The notes under the pieces were generated by a model that saw nothing but the letters and a program-made list of their open reading frames with translations, did no database searches and was not told the DNA's origin. 47,497 bases of DNA from Roseburia sp. (GTDB lineage Bacteria; Bacillota; Clostridia; Lachnospirales; Lachnospiraceae): assembly GCA_023664685.1 (NCBI GenBank), contig JAMPFC010000013.1, positions 1 through 47,497 on the forward strand, written 5' to 3'. This document shows, piece by piece, positions 16,352 to 26,982 of the stretch. Each line of letters starts with the position of its first letter. Position 1 is the stretch's first letter. Both the position numbers and the translations under genes were made by a program.

Positions 16352-19300
16352 TCACCTGTGAAGCGCACGGATCTCCTCATACACGCGCCGGCAGTTTTGA
16401 TCATCAAACCACTGGTAAAACCGGTCGCCCCTCTCATTATAAAGAGGTTCGAGCTGACAGTCCCCTCTCACAGCATCAATGATCGCCTGCAGCGTCGTCT
16501 CATAATCATAACACACCTTGCCAAGCCCATCTCTCTCATATTCAAAGTACCCTTCCGAATAAATCTGCCCCTGAAAGAAGGTATCCCGATCAAAATGCGT
16601 ATAGATGACCGGCTTTTTCAGGTAGGCAAAATCAAATGCCACACTGGAAAAATCCGTGATCAAAAGGGCATTCTTCTGAAACTCCTCCTGATAATCAATG
16701 TCCCCCCGCACAAGCTTTATCGTGTCATTATCCGTAAAATCCCCGGTCTGCACCTTATGTTGGGGGTGCAGGAAAAATCTTCCTGTGTACCCATATTCTT
16801 TCATCACTTTAAGCAGCCTCTTATCATGGATCAGCGACTGGTAAAACCGATAAAATTCTGACTGTTTAAACTGCGGATTGTACTCGCGTTCTCCTGTATC
16901 GTTGTTCATTCTGCCAGCCAGCGAAAAACGCCATGTCGGCATAAAAACAATCGATTTTTCCGGCGTTATATCCTGTTTTAAATTGTCATATCTTGGCAGG
17001 CCGGTCAGCTTTACGACGCTCTCGTCATAAAAATAGTCGCCCTCCAGAATGGAGCGGTACTCCGGTTTTGCCGAAGTGACAAACATCTGCAGATTCTTAT
17101 TAAACTTATTCAGCCATCCCGACAGATCATCCTTGATGATCCCATGCTGCAAAAAGATATAATTGTACTTGTACAGATCACAGATATAGCTACTGTCATT
17201 GTCCCACGGATTATAAATATTATCCTCGCCCTGAGAAGAAATGATGTTTTTCGCTAAAAGAACATTTAATTTATGCCTGAATTTGCGAAAAGGCAGAACC
17301 GTTCCAATCTGCTTCATCCTCTCATAATCCGCACAATCCTCGGAAATTACAAAAAATGAGCGGATATCCTTTTCCTCATTCTCCTTTAAAAATTTATAAA
17401 AATGCTCGGCGTTGTCGCCTGCCACATTGATCCTCTCCATGACAAGCCACCTCTCCTTTTTCAAAAAAGGCCTTATCATATGGGACAAAAGCCGGTATCC
17501 CGCGATCGCCGCCTTGCGGTCACGGATGCAGCGGAACAAAAGACGGAGTTCTTTTGCGGCATGTGCGAAAAAACGCTTCTTCTGAACGATAAAGCATTTC
17601 TTTTCCCCATCATATCCGACCATATAACCGCCATCGTGATAATAAAGCTCCTCCACCTTATGGCTCAGGTGCGAAAATTTCCCAAACTTCACATACAGCT
17701 TCCGCGGGGGCTTATCCTGATAACTCCCATACACCGTATACCTGCCCGCACCCTCTAACGGAAGAACCACCTCATATGCCCGGAGCCGCATGATTTCTTT
17801 TCCCATTACGACCGCTTTGCGAAACCCGACTGGAGAAGACACGATATCAAAGATTTTCCCATCCTCCCTCTCGATCCAGATGCGAAGCTCCTCTGCAAAC
17901 GGACACCAGAGCCGTCCGGAAAGATGAAGCATCCCTTCCTTGATCTCCAACACATCAAGAGAAAAAAGCGACTTTGCCTGCATACTGTAGAGCCGCACAT
18001 CATTAAAATAGAATACCTCTTTGCGGTATTTGAGTTTTGTCCTGATATCATACCCATACTTGAGCGACAGGGCATAAATCTTATGTTCCAAATGCATCGA
18101 AGCCGGCTGACAGATCAGATCGTCATCCAGACAAGAAAGAATTTCCTTGAGGTTATTTTCATATGCCTCCTGCTCTGCTTTGGAAAGAATATTTGTTAAA
18201 TCTTCCCTTAACATACGACAAACCTCATCGAGAACCACATGTTGATCATGAGGCAACACATCGATGATCTCCTTTTTTTTCCGCCCGCTCTTTCGCAGCC
18301 ATCCTCTCCGGTTTCTGATGACATACAGCACAAAGACAACAAATCCAAAAGCAGTAAGGAGCGCACCGGTTCCCACATAAGGCGTCCGGTAGAAAAGCCG
18401 GACGCTGTGGCTGCCCTCCTCAATCTCGAGCGCCATATAAGCAGTATCTGCCTGCAAAATCTCTGTCTCGTTCCCATCCACCTCGGCATGCCATCCTGTG
18501 CTGTATGGAATCGATAAAAACAAAAGCTTCTTTTTCTCCAGCGAAATGTCCCCGCTCACACTGTTTTTCCCGATCAAAAGATTTTGAAGTGTTTCTTTTG
18601 TCCGCTCACGGACAGCCTCCTCATAACGATCCATTTTCTGCGTATATAGCTTTAGCTCTGAAAGGTCAAACTCACCCTGACACTCAAATTTTATAGCACA
18701 TTCCGTCCGTTTTTCATCACTTAAACCAAGATTAAACAAATACTCGTCCCTGCCAAAATACCAGTTCCACTCATTTGTCAGCGCCCGCATCGTCTTCTTC
18801 GTCCTGCTATCACTTACTGTAATGTCGCAATACGTCCGCTTCTTACGGGTGATCCGGAAGCCATTCAGACTCACATACAATTCCCCTGCTTCATCCTCGT
18901 CAAAGGCAAGTTTAAGCACCGCATTTTTCTTTTTGATGCGCACCTTTCCATCCTCACGGACTTCAAGTCCCTTTGATTCCACGATCTGATAGGGAATCTC
19001 TGTCAGCCCCTGAGATGCTTCCTCTCCCGGCATCCCGGAATATTCCGAATATTCTGAATATTCTTTTATGCCTTCGATTTCTTTCTCCAAAAAAACCGTC
19101 CGAAGCATCATCTCCTGCTTTTGTAGTCCCGCCGGCACCGTTTCCTCCGCCATCGTTTCATCCTCTGGCATTGTGTCCACCTGTCCCTCTTGGGAAGCAT
19201 CCTCTGTCCTCATATAGCTGTCAAATGTGATGCCAAGCGGTAAAAACAAATCATTCTCATACAGTTTGTAAGACTTCCCGCCCCTGCTAAACTCCTTTAC

Positions 19301-21064
19301 AAAACGATACCCATAGGGAACGCAGTCCTCCCTATCTGCCTCTGTCGCATAATAGCGCACCGAGGCAAGCGCTCCTAAAAACGTCCGGTCATCAAAACCA
19401 TTAGTCTTAAACATACTGTCTGACACCCCGCCATCCTCTACTTCAAGCAGATAGCGGAGCCGGTTTGGATTCGATATACTGAAATAACCCGACACTCCAT
19501 AATTTCCATTTACCACAGCGGCATTTTCCGTCGCTTTTACTGACGCATCCGTCCGGTAAAATTCCCCCTCCCCGCAGACCGTCACCTCTGCCTCCGGCGT
19601 AGAAGAAAGGGTCGAATATGTCTTGCCGGAATCGACAAACTCCTCCAGATACCCCTGCCCCTTTCCGCTGAATAAAAACCAACCGTTTCCAATAATATTT
19701 AACGCTGTCACCGCCGCCAGAACAGCCAGCGCCAGACTGCTGCTATACCATTGATATTTGGCAGAACTGCGCAGAATTTCATTGGCACAGCACACCAGAA
19801 GGGTAATAACAAGAAAAATAAATCCAACCCATCCATACAGTTTATCCACATCCGAAGAAAACAGCACTGCCGCCAGATATAAAAGCGACGCCCCTGCACA
19901 TACAAATAATTTCTTCCGCCCCGGGCGCAACAGCTCCGGAAGCGCATAGACCGTGCCTGCCGCATATACGAATGTAAGCAGATATAAAAACCGCCCGGAT
20001 ACATACGAAAAACCATTCAGCGCATATCCGCCAAACGGAATGAGCATGAGTACTGTCCAGATAATTATATTTACTTTTAATATTTTATCCATTTTGCGGC
20101 CACACAGGAAAAAGACCACAAGTGCCGGAAACACAAGCGATACCATTCCCAGATAATCCCATGTGATCCTCGGCGGCCCGATCAGTCTTGTAAAAATCGC
20201 CTGATACCGGTTCGCACTGAAAAAAAGCAGATTTCCCGGAGAAAATGCGCTCTCACTCCGGTTTCCCGAGACAAAGGCGGCAATCGCAGGGACGAAAAGC
20301 ACCGCTGCCATCAAAACTCCGGTGACGTATGAAAACACACATCTTCCCACTGCCAAAAGAGTCCTCCTCCAGATGCGCCATCCCCTTTTGGCAAGCACCC
20401 ACACAAGCGCGTAGACCACAAGAAAGACCGTATTCATATAAAAGAAATAAAATCCGTTCAGCGCTGTAAAAAACACCATAACGATCAGAAGGGTAAGCCT
20501 TTTCCCCGCCAATGCCCTCTCCAGACCGATGACAGAAAGCGGCAGAAGGATCATCGGAATCACAAAAAACGGATGCTTTACCGCCACATGGAGGACATAC
20601 CCGGAAAATGCATAGATGAGCGCCCCGATCAACGTGCATCCATAGCTTCTTCCCTTCTTCCGGCAAAAATAAGAAAAGGCAAGTCCCGCCAGATAAATGC
20701 GGAAGATCACAAGAAAATCATACAAATACTCCATCCCGGCATCTGGCACAAAAACCGCAAGCAGCGTAAGCGGGTCGCCCAACCCATAAAAATTCAGGGT
20801 CGTAATGATATCCTCACCCATCCCGAGCGAGAAATCAAACATCGGCACCGCAAAATCCCCATGCAAAAAGCCAGAAAAGACTTCCCGGTAATACCGGCCC
20901 AAATAAACGAGCGCCGCATAATGCTGTTTGATCCCATCATAATCCCAGATCAGGGATTTTCCATTTTTTAGGAATAAAAAATAAGTACACAAGGTGATCC
21001 CTGCAAATGCAAGGGAAAAGAAAAGCAAAAAGCAGAGCGCCTTTTGCTTTTTCAATTTCTGCAT
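16352..21064 (-). CDS. Giant fusion: YfhO membrane glycosyltransferase + TagF-like polymerase
   Basis: A 1570-residue protein. Residues 1-920 are a YfhO-type GT-C module: TM1 at about 11-32, an acidic first-loop motif WDYDGIKQHYAALV at 40-53, roughly 11-12 spans to about 465, a large extracytoplasmic region to about 890 ending in a YfhO-like SIPYSTGWHAEVDG stretch, and a last span at about 897-917. A basic stretch (RNRRGWLRKSGRKKK) then returns the chain to the cytoplasm. Residues 990-1170 are beta-rich. Residues about 1190-1565 are a CDP-glycerol phosphotransferase domain: FLQHGIIKDDLSGW (His1307), FMPTWRFSLAG, LHPQHK and LLITDFSSVAFD. The start is ATG at 21064, overlapping the phosphomutase stop by one base (TGATG); GTG at 21067 is equally possible. 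A small in-frame repeat (EYSEYSEYS, 19038-19063) sits in the external part. The polymerase lacks the exact WHGTP motif of the 12327 gene. Confidence 0.9.
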   Translation of the reverse strand: MQKLKKQKALCFLLFFSLAFAGITLCTYFLFLKNGKSLIWDYDGIKQHYAALVYLGRYYREVFSGFLHGDFAVPMFDFSLGMGEDIITTLNFYGLGDPLTLLAVFVPDAGMEYLYDFLVIFRIYLAGLAFSYFCRKKGRSYGCTLIGALIYAFSGYVLHVAVKHPFFVIPMILLPLSVIGLERALAGKRLTLLIVMVFFTALNGFYFFYMNTVFLVVYALVWVLAKRGWRIWRRTLLAVGRCVFSYVTGVLMAAVLFVPAIAAFVSGNRSESAFSPGNLLFFSANRYQAIFTRLIGPPRITWDYLGMVSLVFPALVVFFLCGRKMDKILKVNIIIWTVLMLIPFGGYALNGFSYVSGRFLYLLTFVYAAGTVYALPELLRPGRKKLFVCAGASLLYLAAVLFSSDVDKLYGWVGFIFLVITLLVCCANEILRSSAKYQWYSSSLALAVLAAVTALNIIGNGWFLFSGKGQGYLEEFVDSGKTYSTLSSTPEAEVTVCGEGEFYRTDASVKATENAAVVNGNYGVSGYFSISNPNRLRYLLEVEDGGVSDSMFKTNGFDDRTFLGALASVRYYATEADREDCVPYGYRFVKEFSRGGKSYKLYENDLFLPLGITFDSYMRTEDASQEGQVDTMPEDETMAEETVPAGLQKQEMMLRTVFLEKEIEGIKEYSEYSEYSGMPGEEASQGLTEIPYQIVESKGLEVREDGKVRIKKKNAVLKLAFDEDEAGELYVSLNGFRITRKKRTYCDITVSDSRTKKTMRALTNEWNWYFGRDEYLFNLGLSDEKRTECAIKFECQGEFDLSELKLYTQKMDRYEEAVRERTKETLQNLLIGKNSVSGDISLEKKKLLFLSIPYSTGWHAEVDGNETEILQADTAYMALEIEEGSHSVRLFYRTPYVGTGALLTAFGFVVFVLYVIRNRRGWLRKSGRKKKEIIDVLPHDQHVVLDEVCRMLREDLTNILSKAEQEAYENNLKEILSCLDDDLICQPASMHLEHKIYALSLKYGYDIRTKLKYRKEVFYFNDVRLYSMQAKSLFSLDVLEIKEGMLHLSGRLWCPFAEELRIWIEREDGKIFDIVSSPVGFRKAVVMGKEIMRLRAYEVVLPLEGAGRYTVYGSYQDKPPRKLYVKFGKFSHLSHKVEELYYHDGGYMVGYDGEKKCFIVQKKRFFAHAAKELRLLFRCIRDRKAAIAGYRLLSHMIRPFLKKERWLVMERINVAGDNAEHFYKFLKENEEKDIRSFFVISEDCADYERMKQIGTVLPFRKFRHKLNVLLAKNIISSQGEDNIYNPWDNDSSYICDLYKYNYIFLQHGIIKDDLSGWLNKFNKNLQMFVTSAKPEYRSILEGDYFYDESVVKLTGLPRYDNLKQDITPEKSIVFMPTWRFSLAGRMNNDTGEREYNPQFKQSEFYRFYQSLIHDKRLLKVMKEYGYTGRFFLHPQHKVQTGDFTDNDTIKLVRGDIDYQEEFQKNALLITDFSSVAFDFAYLKKPVIYTHFDRDTFFQGQIYSEGYFEYERDGLGKVCYDYETTLQAIIDAVRGDCQLEPLYNERGDRFYQWFDDQNCRRVYEEIRALHR

Positions 21065-22746
21065 CACTTACAAACCTCCGTAAAATATGCTTCCAGTGAG
21101 GACACGATCTTTGCACCCTCCGCCTCATTTTCCCCTTTCACAAGATAGTACATCTTGATCTTTGGCTCCGTCCCCGACGGTCTGACAAGCACATTAATAT
21201 CGTTTTCCATATTAAATTCCAACACGTTAGACTTTGGAAGCTCGCCAACTCCCGCTGCATAGTCCTTTACGCCGATAAGCTTATATCCGGCGATCTCTGA
21301 CGGTGGATTTTTCCGGAGTGTCTCCATAAGTCCGGACATTTTCTCTGCCCCGCTGGCTCCCTCAAACGTGATCGACTGCAGAGCCTCCTGAAAACAGCCA
21401 TACGTCTCGTACAGGGAATCAAGCGCCTGAATCAGAGAAATTCCCTTCGCTTTATAGTGGGCAAACATCTCACAGATCAAAAGAGAAGCATTGACACCGT
21501 CCTTATCCCTGACATGGCTGCCGCTCAAATAACCATAACTCTCCTCAAATCCAAAGATATAACGGTCTGCTTCACCGTCCGCCTCCAAAAAACCGATCTG
21601 CTCGCCGATAAACTTAAATCCGGTCAAAACCCGTCTCACCTCGACGCCATACTCCGCCGCGATCTTATCAATCATCTTTGTTGATACGATTGTCGTTACA
21701 ACAACCGGATTTTTTGGCATCGTGCCATTTTCTTTATATGTTTTGCAAATATAATCAAACAAAAGGATTCCCATTTGGTTTCCGGAGATCAGACGGTAAT
21801 CACTGCCATCCTTTACTGCCACACCCACGCGGTCACAGTCCGGATCGGTCGCTAAGAGAAGATCACTTCCAACCTCTTTTGCCTTTTTCAGTCCCACTTC
21901 CAACGCCTCACGGATCTCCGGATTCGGGTACGGACAAGTCGTAAAGTTCCCATCCGGCATCTCCTGCTCCGCCGGTATCGTAATCTTCGTATATCCATTT
22001 TCTTTCAGACATCTTGTCACTGGCATGCGTCCAGTACCATTGAGCGGTGTGTACACGATCGACACATCCTTGTCGATCTCTTTCGGGTTCAGCGCCCGTT
22101 CGGATACCGCATCGATAAACCCGGTAATGACATCCTCTCCGATCAGCTTAATCTTCCCCTGTGTACATCCCTCATCAAAATCAAGCTTTTTCACATCATC
22201 AAATACATCCACCTGATCGATCTCTTTCAAGATCGCCTCTGCCGCCTCAAGTGTGATCTGGCATCCATCCGAGCCATATACTTTATATCCATTATATTTT
22301 GCCGGATTATGGCTCGCTGTCACAACAATACCTCCATCGCAGCCAAGCGCCCGAACCGCATAAGAAAGCGCCGGTGTCGGCATCAGTTCTTTATAGATAT
22401 GCACTTGGATGCCATTTGCCGCAAATACACTCGCCGCTGTCTTTGCAAATACATCGGATTTGATCCGGCTGTCATAGGCGATCGCCACCGATGGGGTCTC
22501 CCTAGCTCCCTTTACCTGACTAAGATAATTACTATATCCCTGCGTCGCCTTCGCCACCGTATATACATTCATCCGGTATGTCCCGGCACCGATCACGCCG
22601 CGCAGTCCTCCGGTTCCAAATTCAAGTTCACGGTAAAACCGGTCGTAAACTGCCTCGCTGTCCTCCCGGATACTCTCTAACTCCTCAAGCAGATCGGTTT
22701 CCTTTACCTCTTCCATCCATCTCTTATAAATCGCTGTTGTCTCCAT
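21064..22746 (-). CDS. Phosphoglucomutase/phosphomannomutase
   Basis: Alpha-D-phosphohexomutase superfamily, 560 residues, of the PgcA type. LEFGTGGLRG is at 41-50, the phosphoserine loop TASHNPAKYNGYK has Ser145, the metal loop DPDCDR is at 301-306, and the phosphate loop RPSGTEPKIK is near the C-terminus. It could supply glucose-1-phosphate for rfbF and mannose-1-phosphate for manC, since no separate ManB is present in the locus. The track-like start at 22755 is GTG; the ATG at 22746 has AAGGAAGG with better spacing. Its stop overlaps the start of the giant fusion gene. Confidence 0.93.
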   Translation of the reverse strand: METTAIYKRWMEEVKETDLLEELESIREDSEAVYDRFYRELEFGTGGLRGVIGAGTYRMNVYTVAKATQGYSNYLSQVKGARETPSVAIAYDSRIKSDVFAKTAASVFAANGIQVHIYKELMPTPALSYAVRALGCDGGIVVTASHNPAKYNGYKVYGSDGCQITLEAAEAILKEIDQVDVFDDVKKLDFDEGCTQGKIKLIGEDVITGFIDAVSERALNPKEIDKDVSIVYTPLNGTGRMPVTRCLKENGYTKITIPAEQEMPDGNFTTCPYPNPEIREALEVGLKKAKEVGSDLLLATDPDCDRVGVAVKDGSDYRLISGNQMGILLFDYICKTYKENGTMPKNPVVVTTIVSTKMIDKIAAEYGVEVRRVLTGFKFIGEQIGFLEADGEADRYIFGFEESYGYLSGSHVRDKDGVNASLLICEMFAHYKAKGISLIQALDSLYETYGCFQEALQSITFEGASGAEKMSGLMETLRKNPPSEIAGYKLIGVKDYAAGVGELPKSNVLEFNMENDINVLVRPSGTEPKIKMYYLVKGENEAEGAKIVSSLEAYFTEVCK

Positions 22747-22773
22747 CTCTGACACCCTTCCTTTCTCTCGTTC

Positions 22774-23712
22774 TTACATTTTCTCTATCATCCTGCGGAT
22801 TCCCTCATCAAAGGAAATTTTCGGAACCCAGCCGGTATCTGTGCGTATCCTTGTTGTATCTGGAATCAAATTTACCAATCCTTCCGCATTGGGCGGACGT
22901 TTTCCATACTCATAGCTTCCCTTTTCCCCGCAAAGCCGATACATCTCTTCCACATAACCACGAAGGGGGATTGTCTGGCTCTCTGTCCCCGCCACATTAT
23001 AAATTCCATCCTCTCTCAATAAACCAGAGCAAAACATAAGCGCCATCAATCCCTCTGCCAAATCGTCAATATACAAAAAATTCCACTTCTGTGTACATGC
23101 TCCTAAGTCTATATGCCCCCCCTCAAGAAATGTCTTCAGACAAGTCTGCACCAATGACCACGGGTGGTCTCCAAAACCATATACACTAAATATTCTCGTA
23201 TGAATATACTTTATATCCGCTATTCCCCTCTCTCTCCATTCTTTGCACATACGACTTGCACAAAAATAAAACTCTCTTTTTGCTTTTCCATACTCTGAAA
23301 CCGGTTCACAGATATCCTCCTCTGCTTTTAAACGGTTGTACTGTCCATATTCAGCCTGAGAACCACTAAATAAAAATCTCCTGCACCCAAGTTTCATTGC
23401 TCCAGTCAGCGCCTTGACAGAATTGTCCACATTCTGCTTCTGAAGATTTATTTCTTTCCGGTTGGCACTGCCGCTTCCTCCCCATCCCAAATGGAAAAAA
23501 TAATCACATCTTTCCGGAATTTTTTCGTCAATCTGATCCATATTTTTTAAATCGCACTCAATTATGACAAGATTCTTCATCTTTTCTGGAAGTTCTTTTC
23601 TATTTTTTGAATCCGGACGAATAACTGCGTATACAAACTGCCCACCCATCAATAATTTTTTTACCAGAGTCGAACCGAGAAAACTAGTAGCGCCTGTTAC
23701 TACAACTTTCAT
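22774..23712 (-). CDS. NAD(P)-dependent sugar-nucleotide reductase/epimerase
   Basis: Extended short-chain dehydrogenase, 312 residues. The nucleotide-binding motif is GATSFLG at 7-13, the active-site pair is Tyr141-xxx-Lys145 (EYGKAKREFY), and HTRIFSVYGFGDHPWSL resembles substrate-loop patterns of dideoxysugar enzymes. The closest family by eye is the RfbJ/RfbS type (abequose or paratose synthase), which reduces the C4 ketone in the last step of CDP-3,6-dideoxyhexose synthesis. A role with the GDP-rhamnose enzymes next door is the alternative. The frame is open 89 codons further up, but that lies inside rmd; the ATG at 23712 overlaps the rmd stop as ATGA, showing translational coupling. Confidence 0.85.
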   Translation of the reverse strand: MKVVVTGATSFLGSTLVKKLLMGGQFVYAVIRPDSKNRKELPEKMKNLVIIECDLKNMDQIDEKIPERCDYFFHLGWGGSGSANRKEINLQKQNVDNSVKALTGAMKLGCRRFLFSGSQAEYGQYNRLKAEEDICEPVSEYGKAKREFYFCASRMCKEWRERGIADIKYIHTRIFSVYGFGDHPWSLVQTCLKTFLEGGHIDLGACTQKWNFLYIDDLAEGLMALMFCSGLLREDGIYNVAGTESQTIPLRGYVEEMYRLCGEKGSYEYGKRPPNAEGLVNLIPDTTRIRTDTGWVPKISFDEGIRRMIEKM

Positions 23713-24653
23713 TCCGCCTCTCCTCTCCAATAATCCAATGTATCCCGCAACGTCTGCTCCAAGCTGATCGCCGGTCTCCAGTCGGTGTGTTCTGTGATCT
23801 TTGTAATATCTGCTGCAATGATCGGCACGTCGATCGGGCGCAAACGCTCTTTCTCTACCTGAACTTCGATCTTCTGCCCGGAAAGTTCGATGATCTTCTC
23901 TAAAATCTCCTCGATCCGGTACGCAGTTCCCGAACCCACATTGTAAGTCTCTCCGCTCTCTCCCTGCCTTACCAGACACTCATAGGCAGCCACTACATCC
24001 CTCACATCTGTAAAATCTCTCTCTGCTTTGAGGTTTCCCACATGGATCACCGGCTTCCGTAAGCCTTTTTCTGCCTCCACGACCTGTTTGCAAAAATCCG
24101 ACACGACAAACTGCGGGGACTGTCTCGGGCCAACATGGTTAAACGCACGCACCATGATAAGCTTTAGGTCATATGCCTTTGCATAAATGCCGGCGAGCAT
24201 ATTCTGACAGCTCTTTGTCGCCGCATAAATATTGCCCGGACGCAGCACCGTATCCTCCACGATCGGAACCTCATCGGGACGGATCCGCCCATACTCCTCG
24301 CCGGAGCCGATCAAAAGTACTCTTCCTTTATATTCCATTTCCTTTAGTACATCTAAAAGAACCAGCGTCCCTTTTATATTGACATCCACGGTAAGCTGTG
24401 GATTCGACCATGATACCGCTACCGAACTCTGTGCCGCCAGATGAAAAATATAATCCGGAGCCTGATCGTTTATCACCTGCTCCACCTCTTCTTTTACAAG
24501 AAGGTTCATATCCACGACTTCATACTCTGCTCCCGGTATTTCCTCGTTCTTCATCTTTGTCGAACAGACCTTATATCCACACTGGCCTGTCAGGTATTCT
24601 GCCAGATATTTCCCTACAAATCCGGCCCCGCCGATAATCAATGCTTTTTTCAT
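23709..24653 (-). CDS. rmd: GDP-4-keto-6-deoxy-D-mannose reductase
   Basis: Reduces the Gmd product to GDP-D-rhamnose. It has 314 residues. GGAGFVG at 8-14 binds NADPH; the catalytic pair is Tyr143 and Lys147 (NIYAATKSCQ); VRAFNHVGPRQSPQFV is the Rmd-type substrate loop. The C-terminal WRPAISLEQTLRDTLDYW is typical. An alternative would be another 4-reductase, or GDP-fucose synthase (GMER), but the FNHVGPRQS loop and the neighbouring gmd favour Rmd. GAGG precedes the ATG. It overlaps the next reductase gene by four bases. Confidence 0.88.
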   Translation of the reverse strand: MKKALIIGGAGFVGKYLAEYLTGQCGYKVCSTKMKNEEIPGAEYEVVDMNLLVKEEVEQVINDQAPDYIFHLAAQSSVAVSWSNPQLTVDVNIKGTLVLLDVLKEMEYKGRVLLIGSGEEYGRIRPDEVPIVEDTVLRPGNIYAATKSCQNMLAGIYAKAYDLKLIMVRAFNHVGPRQSPQFVVSDFCKQVVEAEKGLRKPVIHVGNLKAERDFTDVRDVVAAYECLVRQGESGETYNVGSGTAYRIEEILEKIIELSGQKIEVQVEKERLRPIDVPIIAADITKITEHTDWRPAISLEQTLRDTLDYWRGEAE

Positions 24654-24672
24654 ATCCTACCTCATTTCTGCG

Positions 24673-24783
24673 CATCAGACTCTTCTGAATATCGAAATAG
24701 ATAAGACGGACAGTGTCCCCGCCGCAGCCGGAACACCATCAGACTTACCTATTTCCGAATTTATCTTAGCCAAGTGGCGCCAC
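24673..24783 (-). other. Structured intergenic region between gmd and rmd
   Basis: The 139-base gap holds a 12-base inverted repeat with one G-T pair (GAAATAGATAAG at 24694-24705, CTTACCTATTTC at 24744-24755), an inner GGAC/GTCC stem, a direct repeat CATCAGACT at 24673-24681 and 24737-24745, and a perfect palindrome GTGGCGCCAC at 24774-24783. No U-run follows, so it is not an obvious terminator. It could be an RNA processing or attenuation site, or the remains of a small repeat element. Confidence 0.5.
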
Positions 24784-24792
24784 CGGACTAAT

Positions 24793-25887
<1,095 letters not shown>

Positions 25888-26958
25888 CTAGATGTACTCA
25901 TTTCTGTTACATATCCTAAGATTTTCAAGTACCTTTTTAATGTCTCCCGCATGCCCTTTGTCACAGATCAAAAGCGCATCCTCCGTATCTACGACGATCA
26001 TATCTTCCAGACCGACCGTAGCGATCAGCTTGTCCGATCCCTCGATGATCGAATTTTTTGTCTCCACCGTGATGACATTTCCCTGTACCGCATTTCCAAA
26101 TTCATTCGTCGAACGGATCCGGCCCACCGCAAGCCATGAACCCACGTCATCCCATCCAAACGTACCCGGAAGCACATAAATATTTTCTGCTTTCTCCATG
26201 ATCCCATAATCAATGGATTCCGAAGCAAATTTGGCAAATTCGTCCTCAAGGACTGCCTCCTGCTCTTCGGTACCGATCGCATCCTTGATCTTTAACAGCC
26301 CCTCGTATGTCTCCGGCAGGAATTTTTCGATATCCTTTAATATCGTGGAAACCTTCCACACAAACATACCGCTGTTCCAGAGATAAGACTCATCTGCCAA
26401 ATACTCTTTGGCAGTCTTTAAATCCGGCTTCTCAACAAAGCACTCGACACCGTATGCTCTCCCCTCGCTCTGGTCAGGATCGAATTTGATATATCCGTAC
26501 CCGGTCTCCGGATAGTTCGGCGTGATCCCGATCGTCGTCAGGTTATCTCCCTTTTCTGCAACCGCACACGCATCTTTTAACACATCCACAAACATCGAAT
26601 TATATTTGATCAGGTGATCGGATGGCAATACGATCATCAGGGCGTCGTCATATTTTTTACCGATATGCACCGCCGCCAGCCCAACACAGGGCGCTGTGTT
26701 TCTTCCGACCGGCTCACACAATATATTTTCCTCCGGCAGTTCCGGAAGCTGTTCCATCGCAAGTTTTTTGTAATCCCGGTTCGTCACGATATAGATATCT
26801 TCCATATCCACAAGAGGACGGATCCTCTTTACGGTGTGCTGGATCATCGTCACCCTGTCATCCGTAAGGCTTAAAAACTGTTTTGGCAGATTCTTGCGGC
26901 TCTTTGGCCAAAATCTCTCTCCTCTGCCGCCTGCCATGATCATCGCTGTTATTTTCAT
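25888..26958 (-). CDS. manC: Mannose-1-phosphate guanylyltransferase
   Basis: Makes GDP-mannose from GTP and mannose-1-phosphate. It has 356 residues, the short form without a fused isomerase domain. The nucleotide loop is MAGGRGERFWPKSRKNLPKQ at 8-27. Further motifs are CEPVGRNTAPC, VLPSDHLI, ITPNYPETGYGYIK, FVEKPD, YLWNSGMFVW and GTFGWDDVGSW. It sits between manA and gmd in pathway order. Confidence 0.96.
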   Translation of the reverse strand: MKITAMIMAGGRGERFWPKSRKNLPKQFLSLTDDRVTMIQHTVKRIRPLVDMEDIYIVTNRDYKKLAMEQLPELPEENILCEPVGRNTAPCVGLAAVHIGKKYDDALMIVLPSDHLIKYNSMFVDVLKDACAVAEKGDNLTTIGITPNYPETGYGYIKFDPDQSEGRAYGVECFVEKPDLKTAKEYLADESYLWNSGMFVWKVSTILKDIEKFLPETYEGLLKIKDAIGTEEQEAVLEDEFAKFASESIDYGIMEKAENIYVLPGTFGWDDVGSWLAVGRIRSTNEFGNAVQGNVITVETKNSIIEGSDKLIATVGLEDMIVVDTEDALLICDKGHAGDIKKVLENLRICNRNEYI

Positions 26959-26982
26959 AATATGATTATTCCTTTCTGTACT

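Noticed and set aside
22774..23979. Longer form of the sugar-nucleotide reductase starting at 23979
   Set aside because: The extra 89 codons overlap rmd in another frame and encode an Arg-rich non-homologous stretch. The protein motif starts at 23712.
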